Shown here piece after piece: positions 1 to 24,800 of a stretch of 64,000 nt of DNA. The notes below the pieces were generated by a model. That model did not search any database. It had not been told where the DNA came from and worked only from the letters and a program-made list of their open reading frames with translations. The stretch comes from Glandiceps talaboti. Lineage: Eukaryota; Hemichordata; Enteropneusta; Spengelidae. A program made the translations under genes and the position numbers. The first letter of the stretch is position 1. Every line of letters begins with the position of its first letter. The stretch lies in contig NC_135551.1 in assembly GCF_964340395.1 (NCBI RefSeq), forward strand, positions 24,093,503 through 24,157,502, given 5' to 3'.

Positions 1-2543
1 CACGGACACTCAATTTACCGTTCTTGCTGAGACCTACGATAGTGCCATCAGGCATAACATCAACATCTTTGATACAGCAAGCGTTGTCTGGCATGGTCCA
101 GTCGGCGTCTAAACTTTCACGTACCACCAACTTTCTCTTCATGTTCACACCAAGAATAGTACCGTCTTCCATTACAGCAACATCAAGTAAACAGCAGCTA
201 CGTGGGACAGGACCTTTCCATTTTCCGACACCAGGTTTAATTTTGGTGTACAGCTGGTTGTCTTCACCAACACCGATCAAGGAACCATCAGGCATCACAG
301 CGGCTGAGATGACACAGCATGTGTCACCCTTAGCTGGTTTCCATGATCCATTTCTAACTTTTCGGGTGTATAGTTTATGGTCTTCACCAACGCCAAGCAT
401 GTTTGTGTTTTGACTCTGAAATGAAGAAAAAACAAATGTGGATCACCTACTAATGTCTTCAGCAAAGACCCATCATAACGTCACCGTATAGGCAATATTG
501 GAATTTCGTATAATGTTATCATCGTAAGCTATATATGTGATCCCATAGACTCGAGAATTTATTTTTTAAAAATTGTTCATTTTGTTCTGTAACATACTTA
601 TTTTAATCTACATACATGATGTGCAGTATTTTTTCATTATTATTCTACTTATAATTACTGTATATCTCACAGTATATACAACTTGGTTGGCGTATTTCTG
701 AAAATTACCAGCTTCTAATGCTGGCAATGTTTATTTGACATAGACTAAGATCGGACAATCAAATCAGGGGTTTGGGAACGAGTAGAATCTATCGTAAAGA
801 AGGGGGGGGGCTGAGGAGAAATATCTTGGTTAAAAAGAAAATTCGCAGCCTCCACTCCTCCCCTCGCTCTCATAAAATTTCATACCCTCCTCCCGAATGA
901 ACCAAAAAACTTTCATATCCCCTCCCCGCAAGGCTACACATCGACGTTTATATGTGTAGTTACTACGTACGGTAACCCCTCCTTCTACATTCTGGAGATG
1001 TACAAATGTATGTTACACTACATGACAGATAAAACAGGCAGCGTTTGTCAGAACACTATATGTATCATATAGATTTACAATCAAAGTTGATCATTTTGTA
1101 AGTTTAGGTTGTTGTTTTACATGATAGATAACAACACTTTTACTGATGAACACAGCATGATTGTTATTGAGGAGTCTATTCTATTCTGAATGTGTTACCG
1201 ACTTGTCTTTGGTGGTGATAGCTATTGACCAAATTCAAGTTGTAATCTCAGACGCACAGAGGTACCATACCAGAATCTCAGGACACGTATTCAGTGGATA
1301 AACTCACAATGACCCAAAACATTACTTTTGGTGAAGATGGTGTATGCTCAAACCAACAATACGAGAGCTTTGGATTCGTTTTCCTTCACTTACAGCAGTC
1401 CAGATTAGATTGAGTCAATTAGTTCTCCGTAATATTTCTACTACGGCACAGATCAATTACCGTAAGTTAAAGACGTGTTGCTCTCCTGCTGCCCCACCAG
1501 ATCTCTTTCTTATCAGTTGGCTTTCCAGCATACACCCTACATTCACATTTTATTCAAATTCAAAGCTTCATTCCGTAATACAAATATGGTCAGTAAATAA
1601 CATGGATATGTTTACAGTAAACTTCAATTCTTTTCCTTATTTAGTAAGTGTTTATGAACTACAGTTAATTTAATTCAGACATAAACAGTTTGAAAATACC
1701 CTTTTCTACTAATAGCTGAATTCATTAAAAGTTGTGATTTATCACTTGTAGTGACACTTGCAACATTCACTTAATTACAAGTAATAACATGGCCTAGCTC
1801 GTCAAATTAATCAATTAGACCTCACAAGGTCGGGTAGCCTAGATACAATTACTGTTTGTTTATAATACAATTATATACTTTGTGACAAATGAATGTATTA
1901 AAGAAACTCTCTTCAATCACAAACCTGATCTGTTCAGCAATAAAAATACTCTTATCTAATGAGCGAAACCAACAACCTCACCTGGTCAAATGGTCAACGG
2001 TGGTCATTAGTAGTATATATGTTATGTACTGTCTTCTAGCAAACACTCCCTGTTTTAGCTGTAAATAACAGTATATCAGCACGTGATACCGCAAAACCAT
2101 ATCTACAGAATCAACTTTCGCTTTGTAATATAATACTTCGTATTTTGATATCCTGGGTCGGTTTATGGTTCTTGGTAACTTTATTGTTCTTGGTAGTTTT
2201 AAAGGGACACAGTTTGTAACTTTATGGTTCTTGGTAGTTACTTTCGTTCCAACAACTGACGCATGTTGATAAATGTCTAGCAGTCGGTAAAGCTCTCGTC
2301 TGTTATAATTTTGACGTTATGGAAAACGTACGTGAAAAAGACTATCCCTTATCTTTGTGGAATTGATAGTGCGATATGTTGTTAAAAAGATGAGAGTGTG
2401 TCGTGAATGCATTTTAGTGCACAGACTTTGGACGAAAAATGGGCCCCATTTTAATACAAATTGCCACTTTAAAGTCACAAACGTCTTACCTTTGCGGCCA
2501 TAACCACACTGGCCAAGACAAGCAACGCTACGAAGAATCTCAT
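1..2543 (-). CDS. Secreted tandem-repeat (tectonin/lectin-like) protein, 5' part only
   Basis: Two coding exons are visible, and the gene continues beyond the left edge. Exon 1 (2543-2490) encodes an 18-residue hydrophobic signal peptide starting MRFFVALLVL and ends with the donor AAG|gtaaga in phase 0. The next exon (415-1) follows a cag acceptor in phase 0 and encodes about 138 residues built from roughly 43-residue repeats: G-V-G-E-D-x-x-L-Y-T, then a Trp, then a Cys-Cys pair, then M-P-D-G-T/S-I/L. Three repeat units are visible, each with the CC pair. Regular hydrophobic/Trp/Gly repeats of this size suggest a secreted beta-propeller of the tectonin or fish-egg-lectin kind. That family assignment is inference; the signal peptide and repeats are seen directly. 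Further small exons within the 2.07 kb intron (416-2489) cannot be excluded, though none was obvious. Confidence 0.7.
416..2489 (-). other. Intron of the minus-strand repeat-protein gene
   Basis: The intron has canonical boundaries (gtaaga ... ttcatttcag). It is AT-rich with short G- and C-runs near 790-910. Around 1125-1170 it carries a segment (GATAACAACACTTTTA ... GAACACAGCA) that recurs near 58918-58955, so it holds a piece of a dispersed repeat. No coding exon was recognised inside it. Confidence 0.45.
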
Positions 2544-2660
2544 TTTGGTACACCGTTCCACCACTTGCTTCGATACACCAATACAAGGGTTGGGTTGAGT
2601 CACAGATGCTGGTTGTTCACACCGATCGTAGAAATTGACTACCACAGGGAACTATTGGGG

Positions 2661-2670
2661 TTTATATACA
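2661..2670 (-). promoter_or_regulatory. TATA box of the minus-strand repeat-protein gene
   Basis: The minus strand reads TGTATATAAA about 118 bp upstream of the ATG at 2543. A start site about 30 bp downstream would give a 5'UTR of roughly 90 nt. A strong TATA box suits an inducible or abundantly expressed secreted protein. No transcript data are available. Confidence 0.5.
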
Positions 2671-2991
2671 CTTTGCGGTACCACCAAATGCCAATGTTAT
2701 ATAATGAACTATTCACATGGAAAATATTTCGTCAAAGTGCAAATTGATTTGTGATAATATGAATATTCATTCCCAAAATGGAAATTGTGGAAATAAGGTT
2801 GTTGTTTTTGAGAAATTTAATTTAAAACATATTGCAGAATAAAGTAGAAATATCGCTATCTGCAAAATGAGTCTACAAGTGCAGGTAATTTCTTCAATTT
2901 ATAGATGGAAAACAGTAATTAAATGTCAAACTCGTGGCATATACTATCTTTCCTCTGATAACAAATCGTGTTTTGTGGTAACAATGCCGGG

Positions 2992-3179
<188 letters not shown>

Positions 3180-3404
3180 CAGCCAGCGGAAAAATACTTT
3201 GATATTGTTAACACAGTAACTTATATAGTTGACGCCACTCAAGGCTTAAATTAACAACCCTATTACCTGTATAAAATTAATTGTGCACACTCACTGTATT
3301 TTAGTAATTTTAATAATTTATTATCATGATGTAGCTTTACTAATTACATGCTGTTTTATTTTTGCTCTCTATATTGGTACTCGTTGCTGTTGCAATGATG
3401 AAAT

Positions 3405-3447
3405 ATATGTATGTATGTTTGTATGTATGTATGTATGTATGTATGTA

Positions 3448-3503
<56 letters not shown>
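3405..3503. repeat. Compound (GTAT)n-(GT)n microsatellite
   Basis: GTAT repeats pass directly into a GT run. A mirror compound array (CATA)n-(CA)n lies 500 bp away at 4004-4101 in the opposite sense. Confidence 0.95.
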
Positions 3504-3505
<2 letters not shown>

Positions 3506-4003
3506 GCAAATTAAATGAAGATACAATTGGAACTGTAGATAGCGGTAGTTGGACCCTCTGATTGCATCATTCATAGTTGTTCTGCTGCCCCCCCCCCCCA
3601 ACACACATGAACAAGCTGTTGTCGTGACAGGCTGTTTACCATCGGCAATTAGGATTGTTATTTGGTCGACAATTAAACTACACACCATGTCGGCATTTAC
3701 TGTCTAAAGCGACTATTTTAGAAACTTTAAGATGAAATGGCTTTGTCGTAATTACTGTAGTATGAATGTGAAAACACAGCTTAGGTTCATTAACTATATT
3801 CATCGACAATCAGGGTAATATGAACATGCAATAAATGTTATCGATGAAAAACTGATTATTTAGAGACAAAGTGGTAACTAAGACTGTAGATTGCATTTAT
3901 GTATGCTGTTCTCAATGGCAAAGAAGTAAGTTCTCTTGAGAAAAATACTAATTGACTACAAAAACATACCTATCATACGCTTCACATACATCACATACCC
4001 ATC

Positions 4004-4068
4004 CACACATACACGCATACATACATACATACATACATACATACATACACACGCATACATACATACAT

Positions 4069-4101
<33 letters not shown>
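4004..4101. repeat. Compound (CATA)n-(CA)n microsatellite
   Basis: CATA repeats with two CACG interruptions run into a CA tract. Read on the minus strand it resembles the array at 3405-3503, so the two form an inverted pair of alternating purine-pyrimidine DNA. Confidence 0.95.
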
Positions 4102-5052
4102 ACCCACTCGATTTACTACAAATATGGTTGCAATTCTGTAAAAAGTTATATGAGCACTAAAACTACTGGATGGACATATGCATGGACAGATAATAGTCCC
4201 AACTTTGGGGCACTGAAAGAAAAAAAAAAAAATGGTAAGCACAAAATCAAGCCATACAAAAGCAAGGAGAATGGAAATTAAGATATAGAGCAGGCATTAA
4301 TATTCAAAACAGAACACTTGTGATTGACACACAGTACACGGAAAGTTTAGAGAGATGAATTATTTATTCATTTTCATAATCATATTCGTACACAAGTCAA
4401 TACAAATAAATGTAGGTATATACCAATCTTCCATCAAATCCATATTTATAATGCAAAATTTCATACTTGGACATATAGGCATAAAGAATCACACACAAAA
4501 ACAAAACAAAACAAAACATAATATTACCAATAATCAAAATGATAACAACACAGTGGTTTCCAGAAGGGAAGTGAGCTAAATGTGTTAGAAATATGGTCAA
4601 CTAAGACATACTGATTTATAAGGATGAGTCTGGTTGGCCAATTTCATGTAAGAGTGTAGAGATTGTCCAATCGGTGACGTACTGAACAAAGTTAAACTGT
4701 CAGTGAGTAGCACAAAAGTTTTAAAATCTAGAATACCTGTATTACCGCTGTTAAATAGGGCAGTATTGTTATGTAAATGACTACTCCGTACAGTCACACA
4801 AAATGTTATCAATATAGTATCAGGTAGAAGAGAGTAGTATTCCATGAGTGTATTACGTCTGTTGTCATGTTAGAGGGTACAACTGAATGACAAGGGTGTA
4901 TTCCATGACTGTATCTCTGTTGTTGTCATGTTAGAGGGTACATAAAGTCATGGTCAAGTTTAAGCTGGTTGTATTGACTGTGAACATGTGAGAAAAATTA
5001 ACTTGGACAGTGGTTGGCAGAATGGTGGCTGGTGTTTGTATTGGATTATTGC

Positions 5053-5054
<2 letters not shown>

Positions 5055-5111
<57 letters not shown>
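5055..5111. repeat. (GT)n microsatellite
   Basis: Uninterrupted GT run. The next 170 bp stay GT/ATG-biased, suggesting decayed older repeat. Confidence 0.95.
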
Positions 5112-5114
<3 letters not shown>

Positions 5115-6667
5115 ATAAATAGTGTCTGTGTGTGTGGCAGTATATGTATGGGCATATTTGTGCATGTGTAGTTTGTTGGTATTCTTATGAGATGTGTGTG
5201 AGTAGCAGTGTGAGTGAGAGTGCATATGTACATGCATGTGTATGCAATATGTAAATCTGTTTGTATGTGCAGTGTATATATGAGTCTGTCTGTCTCTGAA
5301 TGGGTGGTCAATATATAAAAGTCTGTGTCTCTGGTTAATATCCCATTCTACAGTTGCTGGATGTACTATTTCTGAAAGTCAGGGTGAATACAAACATAAT
5401 TTGACAAGTATTTATGTCTCGACAAAAACTCTATAATAACTGACCTGAATGTTTGCCTTTTTTCATAACTTTGAATAAAACTAGGTACAAGGTGTGTCAA
5501 AACAATGAAATGAAGGATGTCAAACTACATAGACTGATAGTTTTTTTGTTTTTTTTTATAGAGATTAAAAAGAATGCCCTAATACTAATAGTAACCAAAG
5601 GTACATGTATGTCTCAAAACTTCTATAATTATACTACACAGTGGGTTTTCATAAAGACTTACAGAAGTAAACTGAGTCAAGCTACCTATCAATGCCAGAC
5701 AGAAATAGAAAGGTAAAACCAAACGCTGTTAAAAGGTGTTTTTGAGAGAGATTCAGTTGACAGTTCTAGTAACAAGTGCAAGACAACCAATCCTGTGGCA
5801 CAGTACAGCTAAAGTGCTGCACTATTATCTTAACATTATCTACATGTTGTTGTTGGTTTGAGTAAACAGTGCTGCTAGTTCAATGTACAGTACTGCTACT
5901 GGGGTGTGTTATTCTGGTATTTGTATCTGTATCTGTGTTGATGTTGGCCTGAGTAAACAGTGCTGCTAGTTAAATGTACAGTACAGCTACAGGGGTGTGT
6001 TATCCAGGTATCTGTATCTGTATTGATGTTGGCCTGAGTAAACAGTGCTGCTAGTTCCATGTGCAGTACAGCTACAGTGCTGCATTATTATTTTAACATT
6101 ATCTACATGTTGTTGTTGGTTTGAGTAAAATCTGATGTTTGTTCACTGTTCAGTACTTTTACAGGGCTGTGCTGTCTTAGTAGAAGTGATGTTGTCAGTG
6201 GCCTGCATGAGTAATCCATGTTGTAATCCAATGTGCAGTACTGCTACAGGGGTGTGTTATCCTGGTATCTGAGTTCATGTTGTCCTGAGTAAACAGTGCT
6301 GCTAGTTCCATGTACAGTACTGCTACAGGGGTGTGTTATCTGGTCTCTGTGTTGATGTTGGCCTGAGTAAACAGTGCGGCTAGTTCCAGGTACAGTACCG
6401 CTACAGGGCTGTGTTATCTTAGTATCTATGCTGTTGTTGGTCTGAGTAAACAGTGCTGCTAGTTCCATGTACAGTAAAGCTACAGGTGTGTGTTATCCTG
6501 GTATCTGTATCTGTATCTGTGTTGATGTTGGCCTGAGTAAACAGTGCTGCTAGTTCCATGTACAGTACTGCTACTGGGCTGTGCTATCTTAGTATCTATG
6601 CTGTTGTTGGCCTGAGTAAACAGTGCTGCTAGTTCCATGTACAGTACTGCTACTGGGCTGTGCTATC

Positions 6668-19076
<12,409 letters not shown>

Positions 19077-19445
19077 AGGAATGATAAAACTTTCAGCGTC
19101 AGAGATTTAAGGACAATTTATACATTTCGTTCATCAACGAAATAAAATCAATTTTTTTCGTTTGGTATTGTATTTTTGACGACTTTTTCCTTTTTACAGA
19201 CAAAGAGCCTTTCTGGAGTTCGCCATATTGGTTCAGTTGTTCGATTCCTCTTCTCCAGAGAAATTATTGAAAAGCGTATTTTGCAATTTTTCTGTGATTT
19301 CAGTACATACTAAAAGAAGCATATTATCTCATTAATAAATAAAATTATATTTTCCTATATTTCATTCTTATTATACAACAACAAAATTTAGAAGTTGATG
19401 TTACAATCATAACCTTTGACCCCGGAAGTGATCGTGTCGCGGGAA
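19077..19445. promoter_or_regulatory. Divergent promoter between CDK8 and MMS22L
   Basis: Only about 0.4 kb separates the CDK8 ATG (19076, minus) from the MMS22L first exon (ends 19492, plus). It contains a perfect YY1-type CGCCATATT at 19221-19229, overlapping a CCAAT box on the minus strand, an ETS-type CCGGAAGTG at 19422-19430, and an E2F-type GCGGGAA at 19439-19445. There is no TATA box. YY1 and ETS sites are typical of housekeeping bidirectional promoters, and E2F sites of replication genes such as MMS22L. Factor binding is inferred from motifs only. Confidence 0.6.
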
Positions 19446-19492
19446 TTTTCATTTCTTCATAAACATTAAACAAGTCGTTGTAGACTGGTCTG
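19446..19492 (+). other. MMS22L: Probable non-coding first exon of MMS22L
   Basis: A strong donor (ctg|gtaagtac) at 19492/19493 follows the ETS/E2F motifs. The next exon has an acceptor (ttttcag) at about 20056 and contains the start codon, so a short untranslated leader exon is the simplest model. The 5' end is not defined by sequence. Confidence 0.45.
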
Positions 19493-20071
19493 GTAAGTAC
19501 ATTTCAAAACGCACCGTTAAATCTCAATGTTTTTCATATGATTGCTAACATTCAACAAGTAAGGTTGTATCGCAGATAGTTCACTAATACATCCATGGTT
19601 TTGCTAAGTAATAGGACTATTAGCTAATATCTTGCCCGGCTGCATACTTTTATAAGTGCATTATAGTTTTATACTAGTGTCTAGATTTCTAGTAATAGTA
19701 TATGGCTACACACACATTTGTGATCTTGACTACACTATTTAGTGCACATTTCACCAGGGAGTAAGAAAACCTGAACGAAGTTTGTTACGAATATGAATAT
19801 GTAAGCTCTGATTCTTAGCTCTGACATTTTTACATGTATCATTGTATGGCTATGGATGACGCCCTCACAGTAAACCTAAGGCTTAGTAAACCTTTAGTGT
19901 TATACCAAAGATTGTATCATTGATCTATAAGATGCCTTCGAATAACAGGCATCATTTTATGTGTGTGTGTGTGTGGGGGGGGGGGGGTTAAATTAAAAAA
20001 GTTATATAAATCATAGATATAAGTGTGATTACCAGTATGTGTGTATTTGTTTTCAGTGTGTTGAGCCATAC

Positions 20072-20116
20072 ATGCAATGTATGAACTCGATGATGTGCAG
20101 TCCTATTCCAATCTAA
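20072..20116 (+). other. Overlapping upstream ORF at the MMS22L start
   Basis: The first ATG of the second exon (20072) opens a 14-codon frame ending TAA at 20114-20116. It overlaps the main ATG at 20077, which lies in another frame. Such an overlapping uORF would be expected to reduce initiation at the main start unless leaky scanning occurs. Confidence 0.45.
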
Positions 20117-21821
20117 GTGGATCCATCACACCGCCACTCTCACCAAGAATTTTGGCAGACAATGTCGACAGTCCAGCTAGCAAAAGACAAAAATTAGTTA
20201 ATTTTGATGATGTGACAGGTAAGGTTTTATGTAAGAATACATTGTATATCATTTGATTCTTGGTACCTGCAATAGTTTTGTACTCCGCTGAGAAGCTAAC
20301 ACTAATGCAATAACCCGGGATTGAAACATAGACCTTTAGATAAATATAAAAATACTAAAAATAGGCTTTCAGTTTTACCTGAGCCATCCCTCTATATTGT
20401 ATTACATTGAATTCAAGGTTAAAAGGAAAGAATTGTTTGTACATTGTATGGTGTTTTTGTCTTATTTTACTCACCTTCTTCCTCTTTATCAAAGCCATTA
20501 ATTGGCTTCAAGATCCAGTCTGTTTTCACTGCAAGAATGGACAAGGTGTACCATGGCAACCTTCAAATACTGGTTACTTAGCAACTGGCTCTCTACATGA
20601 TACACTTCAAGACTGTGATTCCTGTCCAAGCAGTTTCCAAGACACTGTCATAGAGTTATACGGGTGTAACTTTGTCACTGCCACTGCTTTGATTGATCAT
20701 ACACAACATTTATTTTATCTTACGAGGTAAATTTTTAAAATTTCTATGCCACATATTGTTTGCATAAGTCTAGAGGCTATCCATGGCTCATGTCTCATGT
20801 CTAGCTCAATGAGGAGCTAAGATTTCAAATTCAAACTAAGCCACCCACAGTCTCTAACACCATGCTTCTGTTAATCACAGAATTCCACCAAATGACAAGT
20901 TGGCGTTTATTGTGGACAGTTACATTATGTCAAAATATGGTACATTTGTCACATCAGGACACTATTTTACACTGTTTATGTCTTTCTAACAGTCAGGGGG
21001 TGTACTCATTTGTATGAACAGCTTTTAATTCATGACGTCTGATTCCTCTAGACGTGGAGGATTCAAAGCCACGTATAGCCTTTAGACTAAAAACAGACAT
21101 GAATGCTTGATAATGTAGCATGTAGCTATGCCATTGAATTTTTCATCAGTATGGCTATGCATAAATGTTATTTTCTTATTCTACCTAGTACCTATCCAGT
21201 ATTACATATGTTGACTTGTACATTATCTTTTGTTTTAACAGACAAAAAATATCTCAACTTGAACGACTGGTTGAAAATACACCTTTTCTCCAAAGAGGTA
21301 AGAGAATAATATGCATAAAATCATCCTACAGTACATAGATTAACCTACCTTTAGTACCTGATACTATTTCAGATATTCTAACTGGCATTTTGATTTTTTG
21401 AAATTTTTCCACCAAAATTAAAAAAAACAAAGTAGCAGTTAGGATATTTCTTATTTCAGTTAGGAAAACTGAATAATGTGTCCTATTATCATTTTCTTTT
21501 GTGAATCAAAATGTTGTTGTTATCAGGCAACATCAAACTGAACCCCAGACCATCACCTGAATCCGACATAATCAAAACTATACAAGCCGTAAAAAGTGAA
21601 CTGATGCAACAAATTAGAAGTGTTGGACAACAACTGAGTAAAGAAATCGTGACTCTGAGTGAAAAGCTAACAAGCTAAGCTTACAGAAGACATGTGATAC
21701 TCTAAAAAACTAGCCTAAGTTTTCCTTGTGAGTCACCTCACAGTAAGAGATAGAGGGAACACAAACTGGTGGATCACAAGAAATTGCTGTGTGTCAATGG
21801 CATGTCAATATGGCTTTAAGG

Positions 21822-21888
<67 letters not shown>

Positions 21889-24800
21889 GACACTACTTGT
21901 CTTTATATTATACCAGCATACAGAGACCCTCTCCTGTCGGCACAAATTGACACTTCAGGCAACTCTTGGCTATAAATGCATACTCATCAATATTTGCAGT
22001 GGCATAGTACAGCTGGGAAATGTAAAGTTATACCATAGACATACTTACTGCCTTAACATTTTTTTTGTTACGAATTTTCATTTTGACACGATCGTTTTTA
22101 TTTATTAGGCCATGGTAATGATTTGATAGAAAACATACACAGACAATGTTGTCAGTTTCTACAGTATATCAAAGTTTTTATTTATAGGTAAGTTTCTTAA
22201 AGGTTATATTTATCCTTTTATGTCTCCAAATACTACATAGTTTTTTGATATTTTTGGTTGTTTGTTTTTAGGGTTGGGGTGGGGGTGGGGGGATTAGGTG
22301 GTGTTATTGTTTATACTGTATAGGATGTATTCATAACACATCGATATTGCATCACAACTCCGATAGTAACAGTAAACCATGACAACAGATAACATTTTAA
22401 TAGCACAACTAGATTGCTGAGGTTCAGTAGTGCTATAGGTATGATGAAATGTCTGTTTGTCTGTCTGTGTGCATGTGCAGATGTACATTGCAAGTGTCTC
22501 TGTCTGACATTAAGTCAACAACTGCCAGACCGATTGCCTTGGTATTTGATGAAGACATTACTGTACTTGGGGTGTGTAGATGGAATAATTAAAATGAAAA
22601 TGATCACACCACAGGTTTGTGACTTGAGTCAACAAATATTTTTTTTTTCATTCTAGGCACTATAAACCAGCTGAGTTGAAAGACATAGAGAACAGCGAGT
22701 GTTTGTTTGTTAAAAAGTTGACACAATTACCGTCATCACTTTTGTATCATATACAAGGTTTGATTACTCACCTCGGAAGTCTGTCTGTCTTACATAGGGT
22801 AAGTTGTCTTACATAGGGTAAGTTGCCATACATAGGGTAAGCTGTCTTAGCTCAGGTAAGTTGTCTTACATTCCAAGTATTTTCGTATTCTTTTGCTACA
22901 GACATTGAACAGGAGCATAACTGATAATAGTGATATTAGATGGTTTATTTAAATGATAAATGTAAGTTTTAAACCACAGATCAAATTTCATAAGAATCCA
23001 CATACAATTTCTTAAATTTTCCTGCTAACAAACAAACAATTAAACAGGGGTGTAAACATAACTTCCATCTAACCTTGCTGGCAGAGATATTTACAGTCAT
23101 TTATAATCTCTTCTTCATTTTAATAGAATTCCATGAGCAAAGAACTTTTTCATTTACATCTTGATGTTCATTGGTCTATTCTGGAATTTTTACACTTGTT
23201 AAGTGTCAAAGTCACAGGTGAGTTTTTACCTTTCTAGATTTCCATGATTTTCCTGTAATATTGACCTGGTTTTAAGCCCATGCCAAATGAAACCTGATAG
23301 CAACAATGATGATGATGATAATGATGATGATGATGATGATGATTATTACGACAATGACAATGACGATTACAACGACAATGAAGATGGAGGTGATGATGTC
23401 AGCTGCTGTGGCAGTGACGACAGCAGACGACGATATTGATACTATTATGTCTAAACTTTTGATAGAGAATAATGATTTTTTCCTCTTCTAGATTGTGCTG
23501 TACAACCTGCTATTTGTCAGTTACTGAGTTCTCATACTAAAGATCTACTTTGGGATTTGATATTAATAGCTGGTTCTATGCACAAAAATGTAAGTCAAGT
23601 GTGTGTCTTAATTTTAAATGTTCAAAGATAGCACTAGATAGAATTGTAACTGATGTATATGTATACTTTGACTTTTGTGTGTGTGTGTGTCACTACAGGG
23701 GTGGGATGTGGTAATATATGTGCGTACATGCATCTGTATGTGTGTGTTCTATTGGGCCTTTGTATATGTGTGTTTACTTGTGCGTGTACATGTAAAATGG
23801 GGTCAGGTACTGAAAGTGAGTGATGAATGACACAAAAATGCAGTCTTGTGGCAAAACTGCTTGCAAACTAAATAACTTTAGCAAATAAACCAAACTTTGT
23901 AGCTGTGAAACAAAGTTATTGTATCAAACACACAAATGACATATCATTTGTTGCTGTATGTAACAGTTCTTAAGTGTAGATGTACAAGGAATGGATATTT
24001 GAAATCAAGACATTCGAATGTTGAAACACGTTTAGTTTGAATGATTCTCATATGTTTTGATGATTTTAGAATTACTTGCATTTATAGTATTGTAGTTCTG
24101 TATTATAAAACATACTTAATACTAAAGAAAATGTCTACTCACACAAGGTCCAACAATTTCATGTAAGCGAATCCCAAATTTCACCAATGTCTTGTCATCA
24201 TTGTCAGGAGTGTGCATGTATTTACAATAGCGACACATGACAATGGTCCATTGTAATATGCCCCTGACGATGCTGATTAGACATCAGTAAAAATTTGAGA
24301 TTTACTACCAAGAAAAGCTCTGACTCTATGAGTAGAAATATTCTTTAGTAACTATGAACCCAGAGACCATTTATTCTCATTCTTGAATTTGTTATATAGG
24401 TCAGCATACAGCAGTATCATCAGTCAACAATCTTTCCCTGTAGTTGTTACAAAGAGTTCTGGATACAGTTAATACATCTATTGGACCATAGACACCAACA
24501 AATTAATACTGAGGTAAATGTACATGTAGTACATTAATGATACTAAATTCTGAATTGCAAACTTCTTTGAAGAGGCTGTTTATGGTGCTAAACAATCAAA
24601 GATTGTAGTCGTTTTTATGTTGAATACTACAAAATAGTAAATTCAGAGTTGCTCATTATGGAGTAATGTAGTACTCAAAGTTTTGACCAATGGAAAGCAA
24701 TTCTTTAAAAATGTTCATGTATACATCTGACATGCATGAATCATACTGTAGTCCAGTTACACAGTCACTTTATTTCATGACTTTCATTGATCTGACTAAA

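Noticed and set aside
6244-6468. Separate small minus-strand gene encoding TVHGTSSTVYSGQ-like repeats
   Set aside because: It is the CDK8 terminal-exon minisatellite read beyond the true stop, with copies in shifting frames.
21527-21678. Treating this segment as a regular MMS22L coding exon
   Set aside because: It is in phase but ends in a stop. Skipping it restores a frame that matches MMS22L through the next exon (22109-22187), and its sequence looks like a LINE ORF start.
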